The position numbers and the translations under genes are program-made. From NCBI GenBank assembly GCA_013398295.1, contig VZSF01011357.1, positions 311,792-375,791 on the forward strand: a stretch of DNA of 64,000 bases, read 5' to 3'. A model generated the notes under the pieces. It saw nothing but the letters and a program-made list of their open reading frames with translations. It was not told the DNA's origin and did no database searches. Of the stretch, positions 13,376 to 27,100 are shown one piece after another. How positions within the stretch are numbered: position 1 is the first letter of the stretch; each line of letters opens with the position of its first letter. The stretch is from Chionis minor. Lineage: Eukaryota; Chordata; Aves; Charadriiformes; Chionididae.

Positions 13376-14849
13376 CCACAATTGTGAATTTATTTTTTTA
13401 TAAGCAGAGACGATGCAGCTCTGCAAGTGCTCCTNACTCCCTGACCATACAGAAAGATCTTTCTTCTTAACAAATGGGGCTTAGAGGGATGCAGCCCCCT
13501 TAGAGCCTTCTTGGGGGAGGTTGTATGTATGGGGCCCTCTGTCCTCCTGCCCTCCAATGTAGATCCTAAAGCAGTGTGGGGGAGGAGAAGGATGGAGGAA
13601 CCTTGTTTAAAAAGCTGTCCTTAGGGTAAGAAAAGACACAAGTGGGTGTAACCATCTGGAAGGAACAGGAGGGGGAGGATGAAAGAAGTGGTAGGAAGAA
13701 CATGTTTTCCTATAGAGCTCACATGGATGCGTCTGAAGCCACAAAGCGTCTAGTGAGCCAGGCTCCCTTTTAATTATACAGCAGTCAACCACACCAAGCC
13801 CAGATGGTCACATGGGCTTTGCAGGCCACAACACATTAGTCGCATTTTTCTGCTTCCTCCTGAAGGTGCACACACCAGGTTGAACCTCCCACCAGTTTCA
13901 TCCAGGCTTTTCCAGCCTGTGGAAGAAGCAGCCAACACTTTCACATCGCCTGCCAAGCTCTTCACGGCCTCTCACTCAATTGTGGAAATGCTGGAAAGTG
14001 AGACGCCTGCCTGATGTCCTGCTTTTCCTGGGACCATGTAGTATGTGGGTGCAGCTACATATATGAAGAAAAGCATTAGCTTCACCTTCAATCAGCCTAA
14101 TTGCCTTCAGCAGATATGAAAAGACCTAAGCAACCTGAAATCTCCTGCAACCAGCACCCAAGGAAATTTCTGATGGAAGAATGGTGATACTTTTGGAAGT
14201 AGTGAAGATCTTGCCTTTGTCTGGTTTTTCTTTGTTTTCCCAAAAGTGCTATTAGATGCAGGGTGCCTCTGCAAGACCAAGACCCTAGAGTCAGCGACAG
14301 TACTTCTACCTACAGAAACACATTACTTTGCCTGACAGAAAAATTCAGAAACACCCATTTAATCCAAGTATAGGCAGTACTGTGAAAAGTTTCACTGCCT
14401 CTTTCTTGCCCATAACTTTGACCTGAATCATCAACTCAGTATCAAATCTGATAATCTAAAGATGCAGTGGGGATGTTTTTTCCTGCAGGTTTCTCTCTCT
14501 GTTGGAAAATGATGAGGCAACGGGGCCTAATCTTACTGTCCCCTTGCGAGCAGGCACAGGTGGCACAGAGGTACTCTGATGGGAGAGGCTGGTTCCTCTT
14601 AGAGGTAGCTGCCTGGAGATGACCGCAGGCACATAATGACAGACTGGAAGGAATTTGTGCAATTATAATTTGAGTCACCCGCTTGACAGGGATAATGAAG
14701 CATAGAAAGGGCAAGCAGCGTGGCCATAGCAAATCTGCTGCTGAGCCAAGAATAGATGGGAGTTATCTCAGCTCAAGTCTGTCCTCAACCACAAAACCAC
14801 TCTTCCTAAAAACTCTTCCTGTTGCACTGACCGAGCAGAGCCGATTGTG

Positions 14850-15320
14850 CTCTCTGGCGGCCGGGGACCCATCGCTGTCCTCACCCTGACACTAAGCAGC
14901 ATCAAGCCTCGCGACGCTGCCGGAGGGCTGCTGGCCCCGCAGGCAGAGGGGCCAGCGAGCCCGCGCAGCTGCTGCCTGTCATCCCTCTCCAATGAGGAGG
15001 GGAATTCCCTCCCCGGCTGACATCTCGCGCCTCCCAACAATGCTGCACTGAAATCCACCTCGCTGTAAACCGCTCGTGCAGCACAGCTCCCTTGTCTGCC
15101 CCAGCACCCGTGCTGGTCAAGGACCAGAGGCTGGCATGGCTCCCCCCCGATGGCTGCCCGGCACGGAGCCGCCGCATTTCCCTTTGCCCGTGGTTGAGAA
15201 GGAGGGAGTTTTGCATCTCATGGTCCCTGCAGCTGCTTTTGCAGTGCTGGGAGGAGGCCGTATGCAAACCCCAGGTACTGCGCCCACCTGGGGGAGATGC
15301 CGAAGCGTAGCCCACCAGTA
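14850..15320. other. GC-rich stretch in TTC7A last intron
   Basis: GC-rich sequence with scattered CpGs, for example ctcgcgacgctgccgg and gcgagcccgcgcag, about 1.7-2.2 kb from the terminal exon. Long open frames on both strands follow from the low stop-codon frequency. I see no splice-bounded exon or known domain. Confidence 0.5.
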
Positions 15321-18300
15321 AACATTCGCTGGTCAGTATTCAGTGCTTCTGAGCATGCCAGTTTAGCTGAAAAAAACATCTGTGAACCCCCAGAAAGGGT
15401 GATCTCAGGCTCCCCAAAGCCAGGGGAAAGCCTCCTGCTGATGCTGCAGTATACTCCATGAGTGAAAAAACGCTGTATGTTTTTGGGGAGAAACACATGT
15501 TTCCTCAGACATGTACTAAAGGAGATAAAGATTCCACCANTTAGTGCCAAAGGCTGCCCAGGTCCAGGGCTTCCCAGACATGCCCACTGTCCTGCTTCCC
15601 TCTTGTTCTGACCAGGAACAGCCCCATGTCCCCTTCTTGCGCCTGTGCCTGGATTTCCACATGGAGTGGCCTGTGCTTCCGGCCCCAGCCCAAGCGCAGG
15701 TCGGGGTGCAGCCAACCCGCCCTCCAGCCCAGGCTCTGCTAACGTTCCCAAACGCCAGCGCCGAGCCCTACTCCTTCACCCAGCGTGAGCCGTGACAGAT
15801 GGTGTCTGCCTTTCCAGCGAGGCTTAACTGAACTGGCAGTAATATGGATGTTTAAAGGACAGGTTGAACATCATTAATTCTGCGTGCAGGAGTTTCTTGC
15901 TTTGGGTTTCCTCTCTCCCCTCCTCCCCACCCTGCTCCTTGCAAACCACAAGCATTTTGTGAGAGCTGGAGGCTGCACAATCCCCAAGCCTCACGAAGAC
16001 GCAGCACTGAGCACTTCAGTTTTTTGTTTCCCTGAGGTATTTGCACTTGAGAGCTTCTCCTTGCTACTGAATTTCTTATTTCCCCCTGGAGTCTGGCTTG
16101 CTATAAGCAATGCCTGCATGTTGTTGCTATGTAGGTCCAGCTGGAATCTGCCTACAGTGCAAAAGAAAAAAATTATATTCAGAAAGCCACCCACTGACAG
16201 GCAATTTGCATTTTTATCTGGAAGATTTTTTTTTTAAAAAAAGATTTTTCTAATGAAAGTTCAGTTCCTGAGTTTCTATGGAAACTCGTCTGCTTGGTGT
16301 GCATGCATAATTTCATAAAGTCAGATCTCAGGAAGATGAGCAATTAGTATAAATACAAGAAGGAATATGATTAAGGGTTTCATCCTCTTATTCCTGAAGA
16401 TGGAGGGTGGGGCTGGGTTTTGTTGTTTTTCCTTGGTTCGTATTTGTGTTTTGCCAAATTGACGCAGGAACCGGTCGGTGTGCAAGGTGGCCTCGCTCCT
16501 CTGCCACCTCCTGGCTAGCACTGGCACTTCTGGTTTTGCCTGGTTATTTTCCTCCCAAAGATGGTGAGTACCTCCAAGTATGGACTTCTCTGTCAGCGGT
16601 GTTGGTATCGAGTCAGGCCCTCAGGAGTCATGAGGACAGCCTTCTTTTTAAACCCAAGCATATTATAAATAGTAAAAAACCCCAAACCAACCCCAAAGGG
16701 GTGTGGGAATCATATTGCTTTTGAGCTCCTGTGGGCAGCACGTTGCTAGGGCTCGCACCAGCCCTGTGCTAGCCACACGACGGCATTTCACGTGCCGCTT
16801 GCGTTAACGTTGCTGTACAGCGCTTGGATGCTCACTGCTCATTCACTCACTCAAGGAGGTCTGAGGGTAACTTGTGCAGATTAAATTAATTTTCTTCTTT
16901 AGGTCTGAAGACATACTTCTGCTCTTGTAAACACAGGCAGAGTAGGGAAGGTTGCACTTTCAAGCCAGACTGTAAAAGGCAGCACTGGAAGAAACGCACC
17001 GGAGGTGAAGGGCTGTGGCACGGCGAAGCTGGCAGAGGGTAGCGGGGCATGAAGGCAGAGGGGAGATGGCAACTTTGGTTTGCTGATTTAGGATGCCTTA
17101 CGCTGGCAGCTGGACTCCTGAATTTATTGCTTTTACTTTCAGGGTACAAGGGGTGCGTATGAGAAGCTTTTTCAAAGGTATTTTTGACCTTGTCTGCATG
17201 CAAAACAAAACCTAAACCACTTCTATAGTGACACTGTGTTGGACGCTCTTGCCTTCAGTGATGCGATACTCAGTAACCGATACTTCAGTGAGGCTATTTT
17301 TGTTTTAGAATAGGAGAGCCACATTTCAGTTTAAGTTAGATGAACAAAAAAGTGACTTGTTTTCAATTTCCACTAATAAAGAAAGGGGAGCATAAGCCCC
17401 ACTTGAAGTCCCACTTCAGAAGGGGGTGAAATTTCTGATATGCGCCTTTATTTCCTTAGAGTTTGACAAAACCTCCTAGAAGGCTGTTAGCTCATAAAAT
17501 TCCCAGAAAATAGTGCAGAAAAGACATTATGGAAGACTGCAAAATCAGCCTAACGTACAAGCTGGAGTTTATTTTTAGTAATGAAAGTCAAAACTTCCTT
17601 TGCAAATGTTTAGTTCAAACACCTGATGAGCCGCAAGGAGTTATCCCGAGTCTTGGCATCCTTGTCTCCTTCTACTAAGGTGGCACAGATTTACTTGTTC
17701 TTTCATTTGGGGCTTGTGTTGGAAAAAGATGTCCAGAACAATGTTTTATTTCATTCCTGGAAGATTGCTTTTTGGTTTTTTTGGGGAATCTGTATAGGTG
17801 GACTAGACTCTATCCTTTACAAATTGATTTTAATAATTACTGTAAATACAAGTTCTTTCTTTTGTTGCACGAGACTCCGATTCTAAAGTGAGGTTGTCTC
17901 TGATGCTTTTCTCAGTCGAGCAGAGTGCCATTATTGTCTAAATACCCTAAGAAGTTTCCAGAATAAATCATACTTTGCAGACTTTGCCTTTGGGCTTCTG
18001 CTAGTGCATTGTTTAATTAATTTCAAAGGAAATGGGGTATCCTTACTGTCGACTCCACTCTGTCATACGGACATGTCACTAGTGGTTAGTAGGAGGGTAA
18101 TCAGCAGCTGGCAAGATCAGGCCGTGCTGCAGAAAAGTGCTCGTTCAAAAGTGTGCTTATTCAGCAGTACCCTACAAAAAGCCTTTCAAGATGCATTTGG
18201 CACTTGGTGATAACAGTCTCATGTACCAGAAAAATCCGCACTGCTACAGGGCAACATACGCTTCTGTAATTATTTAGCAATCAGAATAACTTGTAAGCAA

Positions 18301-18875
18301 AATCTGTTGCATAAACCATGAAATATCAGAGAGTCCTTTTGGAAAATGGAAAAGATTAACCCTGGAAATTCTAGGTCTCCTAGAATACAGACAGACATGT
18401 AACTAGTCAATTGCTCTGTGATTCTTTCCCCCTCCATTCATGACCCCTACATTTCTGAGGAGCTGGGATATTTTTTTTAAGCTGTGAGCAGTGAAGAGAG
18501 TTTTTGTTGTGCTGTCCCTTAGCTACGCAGCAGCTGGCAGCGTGGGGGGTAGCCAATTATTCATTTTGCTGATTCAGTCCAGGTTGTGGCGAACCTGAGC
18601 TACACATCTGAGCTTTGTTCTCTGAAAATACACGGAGCAGTCAGGGTCCACCCGCCAAACATCGAATTAGAGACTGTATCTTAATTTGCTGCCCTAACAA
18701 ACAGTGACTGGGATCCGCTTCTGGAAGAAAGCTCCTCTTTCAGTGTTTCTGCTGCCTCTTTTGTCAAGAACAGCTTTTCCTTCTCTTCCTTCCCCCTCTC
18801 CATCTCCTCCGCTGAAGCTACTGCATCCCCTGTCAGTCCGTGATGCTGATGGGCTGCATTTGACAAAGCAGAGGA

Positions 18876-18899
18876 GGGGAAGGAGAGGGGAAGGGAGGG
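18876..18899 (+). promoter_or_regulatory. G-quadruplex candidate
   Basis: Four G-runs (GGGG, GGGG, GGG, GGG) have loops of 7, 2 and 1 bases, inside a longer A/G-only stretch at about 18868-18915. The G-rich strand is the TTC7A template strand. Confidence 0.55.
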
Positions 18900-21800
18900 A
18901 AGGCAGGCAGGGCCACTGCAAAATGCAGCACGTGGAAAGGAAAAACGGAGGAACAGCACCCCAGGGGGGAAACTGGCATGTGCTGGGAAAAAGCAAAAAC
19001 CTGAGTTTGCATCACGATTTGTAGCACTTGTGCCCTGCCTGTGGGTTTCAACTCGGTAGGTTCAACGCAGAAATTCCAGCTCTGGTACTGCAGGCACCAA
19101 CGGCAGTCTAGCAGCAGATTGCTGCTTGAACTTCACTGCAGCATCTCCGTGTGCTAGAGATGCGTGTGAGGTAAGGGAAGAAATGAGACTGCAAGGAGGT
19201 ACCAAGAGAGACAGACGAGCTGAGCATGAAGACAGAGACGTCTTAAGCCTACCACAGACCTGGGCACACAGATATGCTTTACCCACCATACCGAAGTAGC
19301 TTTGGCACGGAGAGACAAAACAGCAAAGGAAAGAAAAGGTCAAAAGTGGTGAAGACCCAAAGAGAGGAACACGCCCTTCCTCAGCTTGCCAACGTGTTTT
19401 TCAAGGCAGCATATCATTGCAAAGGCCCCATCTCGCCCAGGCCCCCCCGTGAGGCCAAGGCAACCCCCGCCGCGGAAGGGAAGCACTGCGCTGTGCTGCG
19501 CACTGCCCTCTGCCCAGGCTTGCTGTCTCCGTTTGAGTTCATGAAGTGTTAGCAGGGATGTTTGTACCGTGTTTGAAGCTTAAACGTGATAAAACATTTA
19601 TTGACCTAAAAGCAAACCCTAAGGCAGCATTTCAAACCAGGAGGCTCTGATCTCTTCATAGGGAGGCTCATACAAGCCTAGGGAGAATGAAGAGTTTTTC
19701 TGCCTTGTTGCATTGTCGTCACTTAAGCTTCATTCAAAGCAGAATTGTTTGCTGCATGCTGAATATTCTCTAGATAGATTTTCCTTTGCTGAGACCTACA
19801 CGGAGATGAAGCAGCGAGCAAGGAAACCTGATGGGATGCCTCAACCACACGTTTGAGACTAACTGAATGCAGTATTTGTTTCACATTCTCTTTTCCTAGG
19901 GAAGGCAAGATTTCTCCCAGCTCTGATCATAGCAGTTGTCATAGTAATGTTGCAGTGCAGAGCGCAGTAGCTTCAACTAGGACTCGAGCTCATGGTGTCG
20001 TCTGTAAAAACATGCACTAAGTGAAGGTCCTGAAGTAATAATAAATAGTAATTTAGAATACATAATTTATAATTTAAGGTCCCCATTCTGTTATGCACCG
20101 TACCTGCTTCCCTGGCAGAGAGCCTGGTTGAAAATTAGTGAGATTCAGCCTAGATATATCAAAGTATATCAAAATATGTGCAGAATTGAGACCGATCAGC
20201 ATTACCAATGAGAGAAAAGGCATGCAGCACACATGCAGGATGCTGAAGATCGGCAGGTAACCTGCTGGATAAAGCACTTGACTAGAAAGCGGTTGCTGTG
20301 CGTCATTGGCTGCTAATGCATTTCACATTGAATAAGCTGCCATTACTCAGGATCAATTCAGAGAGCAGGGACAGGGTCAAGGGACAAGCTTTGAGCAGCA
20401 AAAGTCCTGGGTTTAATTGTTCTCAGGCTGAGGAGGGTTGAGAACTTGCCTCTTTCGTGCCCAGGAGGTGCATGCTAACTTCTAGCAAACATTTTTAAGA
20501 AGTTAGGGAAGCAGATAAGCACCCCCATCGCCCCCAGGAGGGGAAACAGCTCTCTGCCTCTATTTTGATAGCAAGCAGGTGCCTACATTCTGTCACACGT
20601 AGCAAGATGTTGCTGCATATAGCTGGGCAACGTCCAAGCTTAAAACTTGGACACCCAATTAATCTGAGCGCCCACAGTGTGCTGTGGATGATGAACTGGG
20701 AACTTCTGGCTACTGTTTCCTCCAGTGCCAATGTTGGATCTTTCCCCAACTTTTAATGCACCACTTTGCACGAAAGGAGGGGCTGATGTGCACATCTCCC
20801 ATGTGTGCTGTCTTCCCCACTCCGCACAGAGCGAGTCTTGTCTGAATGTATGAGTCATGAACAGGTCCTCCTAGATAACAGCTTTAGCTCTGCCGAGGGT
20901 CCCTAAGAACCTCAGTCCCACAGAACTAATCACCAGAGCAAGCGCCACATTTACTATGTCTCTGAGGAAGGGTGTAGCGCAGCAACGGCACGGCTGACAG
21001 AAGCACATAGCATGCCAATGTAGATTACAGCAGATGTCTTCTGAAAGGAGAGCCGAGATATTTAAAAAATCTTAATTTGCTTAGTTTTCCACTACTGGCA
21101 GGCTCTAGGATAGCATGTTATTAATGACATCCTCCGCACAACTACAGCGGGAGCCTCAGAGTGCAGTATCGCAGCTGAGCACTAAGCTAGCTGAGCTGCT
21201 GGGAAACACACAGCGAGCTGGGCAGGACGCACAGCTGTGGTCCAGAGAGTGCCTCCGGCTTCTGCTCCAGTGCCTCTGATCCCGCAAGGAGCATGTTTTC
21301 TTATCGTCTCTTAATGTAAAATCTCTCATAAATCATGAACCTCCATGCACAAAGAGATTTTGTTGAATTACAGATCGCATTTTCTGTGACGTGCTCAAAA
21401 GAGAATGAAGAAACTCATTGAGAAGATAAATAATGAAAGACTTCTGATAAGTACTGCACATAACATTAGTGTAAATGGAAGCTCCAGCGACACTGGAGAG
21501 CTGTGATATTTATATGTTTCCCACTTGCTTGGCAAGAAGGGACTTGCGCTTCCTTCTTTTGACTGTGGCCAGCTCAGTGTATTGGGACAGCTTGCTGAAA
21601 ACCTGGAAGTCTTGCTAGTTTCCACCCCTCCCATTTGTGCAGCTGCGTCTTATGTATCAGGAGGCAAGATATTCTGTTATTGTGCTACATGCTATTTTAC
21701 GTAGTACTATAGTCTATCACTCTGTCCTGTCTTTGGTGCGATAACAGGCAGCCTAAATAGCACAGAATTTAAACTAATTATAACTGGTTTCCTTGTTTGA

Positions 21801-24096
21801 AGGTTGAAGTATAAAGGCAATAGTCACTCCATCCCTTCTCCCTTCTGACAGTTCCCTGAGCACTTTCTGAAATACTATTTATGAGTTCAGCTGTAGACCA
21901 ACTTGACTTTGACAATTTCTAGGCTTTAATTTGGTCTCGGAGCAAAGCACACTATGATGAGTAGAACTGCAGTGGTACCTTGAGGGCTATGGATGGGAAA
22001 CCACAACTAAAGCTAGTAACGTTCTGGAAGATCAGGTTGGAGCTCAGTGGAGAGGCATCTACTGCAGGTAGAGATCAGGAAACGGACAATGTCTTTAGGC
22101 CTTGATGAAAGTTTTATTCTCCAGAGATGACTGAACCACCCCAGGAACACGAGGGCTTTAAGAAATCTATCAGGTTCTTCTCTTGTAAGGTGTTACACAC
22201 ACTTTAGAGATGGGATCAGAAAAGAGCTGGGGAGTTTTGTCTTTCAGGAATTTATTTTGGTTTCTAAAGTTACGTAAACAGAGCCTGAATAAGGTGGTAA
22301 TGAGCACCTCAGGGACACTGAGAATAACTTACCACAACAGAGGAACGCAAGTGATTGGCACAGATAAACAGGAGCTACAGATTCCCTGGAAACTGGGATA
22401 ATCCACCTCTGAGAAGCAGAGAACCAGCCCTCCTGCTAATGGACTGAAATCTCTGTGCTGCAGAGTGGATCAGATTTGTTCCTTCATACGACCCCGAACA
22501 CTCCATCAGGTCTGTCTCTGCTGGTGAGGGAAATGCGCAGTTCCCCCAGGAGAGGAAACGGCCACTCATAGTGTCTAAGTGATGGCTTCAGTATCAGATA
22601 ATCACTTCTCACTTTGTTTGTGATGGCTCCACTGTCTCCTCTGGATGGAGGAAAGAAGCTTGGCAACTGCAACTGTTGTGGGCAACAAACCCGCAAAACA
22701 ACTCTGTCAGCTCCTAACTGGCGCTCAGGAGCTGTGATGGGGCTGCACAGCCAGGGATTTGCTCCGATTGCTGGGCTGATGAAGCTGCCAGCTCACTAGT
22801 GGGTTTGCAGGGAGGATGGCAGTGGGGGAGGAGGGGGTTTCTGCAGCAAAGAGAAATGAAGAAAACAAAGTGTTTTCAATTCCTTGGACAGCGAGCGAGC
22901 TGACACACAAACTTATTAATTGGAGCATCCAAAATTCTCATTTCTCCTGTGGGAGCGAGTAACTAGAGGCAAAGACAAGTTCTCTCCCGCAAGCTCAGCT
23001 GCTTCAACACAAAAATTTGAGTTAAGAGGCTGCTCTAAGGATTGTTTTTCCCCAAGGAGAGCTTAGAGCAGTTATTTTGGGATATCTGAAGCGCAGGAAC
23101 ATTCCTGGGATTCTGCAATAAGCCTCAGAGTTGGGAAAACAGAATCTGCTAACCAGCCATGGTTTGGAAGGAGGCTACCGATCATCTCCAAAGGCCAAAC
23201 ATTGTTGCTTTACTGTTGTCCTGCTTGGTGGAGCTGCAAAAGGTACGTGCCAGACAGGCATAATATCCATTGGGAGAGCTTCTCTTCGGGTCAGATTAGA
23301 ATTAGTTTTGATCATTCTCTCCTCCCCAGCCCGTAACACACCTATCTGTGACTCGCAGAGCACCACTGCTGTACCAATGGGCAGAAGGCAGCTGTCCCGA
23401 TTGCGCTCAGCGTGACTGGGGATGCTTCCCACAATCCCAGCCTTACGCACAACGAGTGTGCGATCACTTGACGGGGAATTCCAGTGGAGAGCACCGTCCC
23501 ACAGGAGGCTGTGCTGATGGTCCACCAGCAAGTGTTGCGCTGCTGACGTGCCATTTTTGGGAGGAGGTGTAACTAGCTATGTCACCCTGCAGAGCAGGCT
23601 GAAAATAGGATTGCACTCACTGTGCCATGTGGCTCAGTGGTATGTCAGGACATGTATTTTTAGGAAATTCCTCCTTTGGGCAGAAAGGGTGAAGTGCTTG
23701 GCCTGGTTTGCAGGCTGCTGGCTTTGCCCAGATCTTTCATACTAGGGTGTGGGAGCATGTTAGCCACCCGTTGGTCTCTGGATGCCCTTAGCGCCTGGAT
23801 ACAGTGCTAGTCCTAGTTATCTATTGATCAGGGTGGCTGTGGAGGGGTAAAAGATGGGGCTGGACTGCTGCTGGGCTCTTCTTTGTTTCAAGGCATGCAT
23901 GCTTGCTCTCTCTTTTTGCTGGTGCTTTTCAGAGGGGGAACCGATGTCCAACAGAGGAGGGATGGAGAAAAAAGCAAGGAAGATCAATGTCTTGGGAAGA
24001 ATATGGTCTCTGAGAAGCAGCGATAAAAACGTACCTTGCAGAATTAATGTATGAGGGGAATAGGGAGCTCAGAGACGAGAACTCATGCAGAGAAGA

Positions 24097-24122
24097 AAGA
24101 GAGAGAGAGAGAGAGAGAGAGA
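24097..24122 (+). repeat. (AG)n microsatellite
   Basis: About 12 uninterrupted AG units preceded by agaag. The reverse complement produces the repeated serine-leucine stretch seen in a long open frame over 23929-24462, which is therefore not evidence for a protein. Confidence 0.95.
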
Positions 24123-27100
24123 AGGAAAAGCAGACGGTAAGTAGGGGATTTAAATAAGCTCCTAGAAAAACAAAGAGGGGTCTGACTCTGTGAGGTACTT
24201 TTTGGGCGCAGCATAATGAAAAAACGCAGTACATCTCCATGCCCAGCCTGTTACTGATACATAGACAGTGCTGCGACTCGTCTGACCCCTGGAGAAGGAC
24301 GAGGTAAGGCAGCGCTGGACTAGGAATCAAATTCTTCTCTCCGACAGACAGTTGCCAGCTTCCTCTTTTCCCCAGAACATCATTCCTATCAGGCAGCATG
24401 TGTTCAGCTCCAGCATCTGGGTTGTGATTTTTTGGCAGCTGCACAAAATCTCTTGCTATCAAATCCCACCTGCCAGTCTCATGTCTGCTCCCACAGACCT
24501 TTGCCTGTTAGCAAATGTTTCAAAATCACACTGCCAGGCACAGCACATCATTCTGCAATCCCACCTCAAGCAAAGAACTCTCACGCAAGGACTCCTTTTA
24601 ACTTCAGTGGGCTGCAGGAGGGAAAGGCTAGAGGACAGGCCTCGGGATTACAGGCAGAAATATTCATTTAGGTCACAGTTTGTACTGCATTCTTTTCAGC
24701 ACTAATGTAAACCAGCTATTTTTTCCCCTGAATTATCTGAATAATAGTATTTTGTCTGTGACATTTTAAGAAGCTTTCTTCTGAGACATGTTCTGTGCTA
24801 TAGCTGTGCGGTAAGAGAATCTGTGAACCTTGCTCACCAGAATGTATTCACGTGAAATTGTTCTCCCCTTCTTTACAAATTCTTCCTTTCCTTTCTCTTG
24901 CTTCTTAGCAGTCCCAGAGAAGCAATGCCACCAATGTGATGTGTACACATTGTATGTTGCTTCATTGTTGAAACAGTTCATTAGTAAACAAAATGCTGAA
25001 ATACAGCTTGCTTATCTACCCCAGAGAAGAGATCTGCAATTTTTAATTCTGTATGGAGAGAAAGGACTTAAACTTCCACACAGATCATCTGCTGTATTTC
25101 ACAGTCTGACTTTCCCTGCCATGAACCTAGGCAATGAGGCTGCGCGTTTGGTGCAAAGGACAGTATGTCTTGGAGATGGTCTAAGATACTTGATTATGGC
25201 ATCTCTAAAATTGCAAACAAAAGAGACAATCAATGCTTTTTGATATGGACATGTCATCAGAGAAACAACTGCTAATTGTCATCTAATAACCACACCAGAC
25301 ACTTCCAGAGCAGTCATCTTTCTGGAAGTCAAGCATAAAAAACCTGTTACTCATGCAAGCATCAAGCATATTTTGTCCAGATCTGGCTGGATTTTTGTAA
25401 CTGCTTAAAACTCCAAAGTGATGATGCTCTTTTATAGATGGATACTTAGATCAAAATATTTAGCCAAAATACAGCAGTCAGTAACCGGTTTTGTTGGCAT
25501 GTGATTAAGGTGTTTAGCTTTATACTCTAACATTTGCGTTTTAGTTTTAGATGCAATGTAGGTATACTGAGCAAAGGTGCTGACATTCTCACATAAATAC
25601 AAGCACATGGGATTTGCAGAGAATTGGTTCAGCGGCAGAGCTATCTGGTGGCACTTCACCATTCAGAGAAATCCTTGCTCCTACAGAAGCACCACAGGAG
25701 CTGTCAGTTTGGCAGGTACATGGCTGTACATGAGCTCTGAACAACGTTAAAGCAGTACAGCGCTATCTAAAACTATCTATGTGCAGGGAGGAATAGCTAA
25801 TTCTCTTTTTATTAAAGGATTGACTCTAGACATCTTGCCATCTATAGAAACCATACATGTGGTTCCCTAAAGCATCTGCATACCTCCTTTGCAGGCACGG
25901 GCTCATCTGCCCATCACTTAATTGAAAAGAATGGAAAAAATAGTTGCAGCCTCTCCTGAGACAGCAGGTAAGGGGATGACTTCTAATGACTAGTAACCTG
26001 AACCAGGTTTGATTTGACTGAAAACTTCTGTAGAGTATCTCTTGTTTAGACGGCACCAGGGCTGTGCACTACAGACCAGTTATTTTGCTGGTTATACAGT
26101 TTGGCAGTAGTCTAATGATGGGTATTGTATCTGGAGGAGGGAAAAATGAATTTTCTTGAGAACTGCCACAGGAAAAATCTTGGATCATCAGGAAAGAGGG
26201 TAAAATCAATCTCTCGTGATTTTCAGCAAACCAGTGAAAAAACTCAACTGCCTAAATATAATGAACTGGGTAACTCCTGCAGTCACACAGAAACATATGC
26301 ATAAGATACATTTTAGTGCTGCCCACCGGCCTAAGCAAAAAAACCCAACAACAAAATCACAAAATCTGTGAAGCCTTTTTCATCTATATGGGGCGAAGAG
26401 GACATTTGCAGAGCAGTACAACCCCTAGCATTGCATCCATCCCAGAGTCTAGCAAAGCCCTTTAACGACGCTGGTCTGCCTTTGTGCTAGCAGGAGCAGG
26501 CATGGGTATGGTAAATGAACGATGAGATGCGGAGGGAGGCAGCAACGTGGGAAAGACCCACTGTGCAGCAGTATGACACGAGTCCAGCGCTCATGTGCTC
26601 GGGGAGCACTGGAGACAGCCAGCGAGGGAGAGGGGCATCTCCAGTTGTTGTGTCAATGCCTCAACAAAACACAGGCTCCAGCAGCAGGCCCTGGTGGGGA
26701 TGATGCTCTTGTAAAACATTTACATTTTCAGCAGGATGTTTCCAATTAGACTCAGTTGGTTTGCACACCTGCTGGGAGTGACTGCTCTGTACCTCATCTC
26801 CCTCTCCTACTTGAGCACAAAGAGGATGCGACTGCCTAGGCTGCCGCACAGCACTGTCTTCCTTTTGCGCGCTGATGGTAATTGAGAAAATGGATGGCAA
26901 CAGCCCCGCTTTGTTTGCCACTGTTCTATAAAGTGCTTTCTTTTCTATTCTTCCCCCATCCTCCCTGAGCATGAGACTGCTCAGGTTTGAGGGCCCTTTT
27001 TGCAAGGGTGTGGGCTTGACAGGGCTTTATGTAGTTCCTTGACTGTGGGGCATTATGATTGGTACTGATAATAAGCCCCTCAGGACTGAGGAAAGTACCC

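Noticed and set aside
15218..15751. 177-codon minus-strand frame containing S-P-G-P-G-Q, considered as a sperm-tail PG-rich (STPG4-like) exon
   Set aside because: It crosses an N at 15540, lies in GC-rich sequence inside the TTC7A intron, and has no repeated PGPGxY pattern.
17798..17820. ggtggactagactctatcct as a CR1 tail
   Set aside because: Only a few words match, and the rest of the CR1 3' region is absent around it.
20632..20652. 7-bp perfect inverted repeat with a 7-base loop
   Set aside because: Too short to be meaningful in 64 kb, with no RNA-gene context.
23929..24462. 177-codon minus-strand frame
   Set aside because: Its repeated serine-leucine run is the translation of the (AG)n microsatellite; no protein family recognised.
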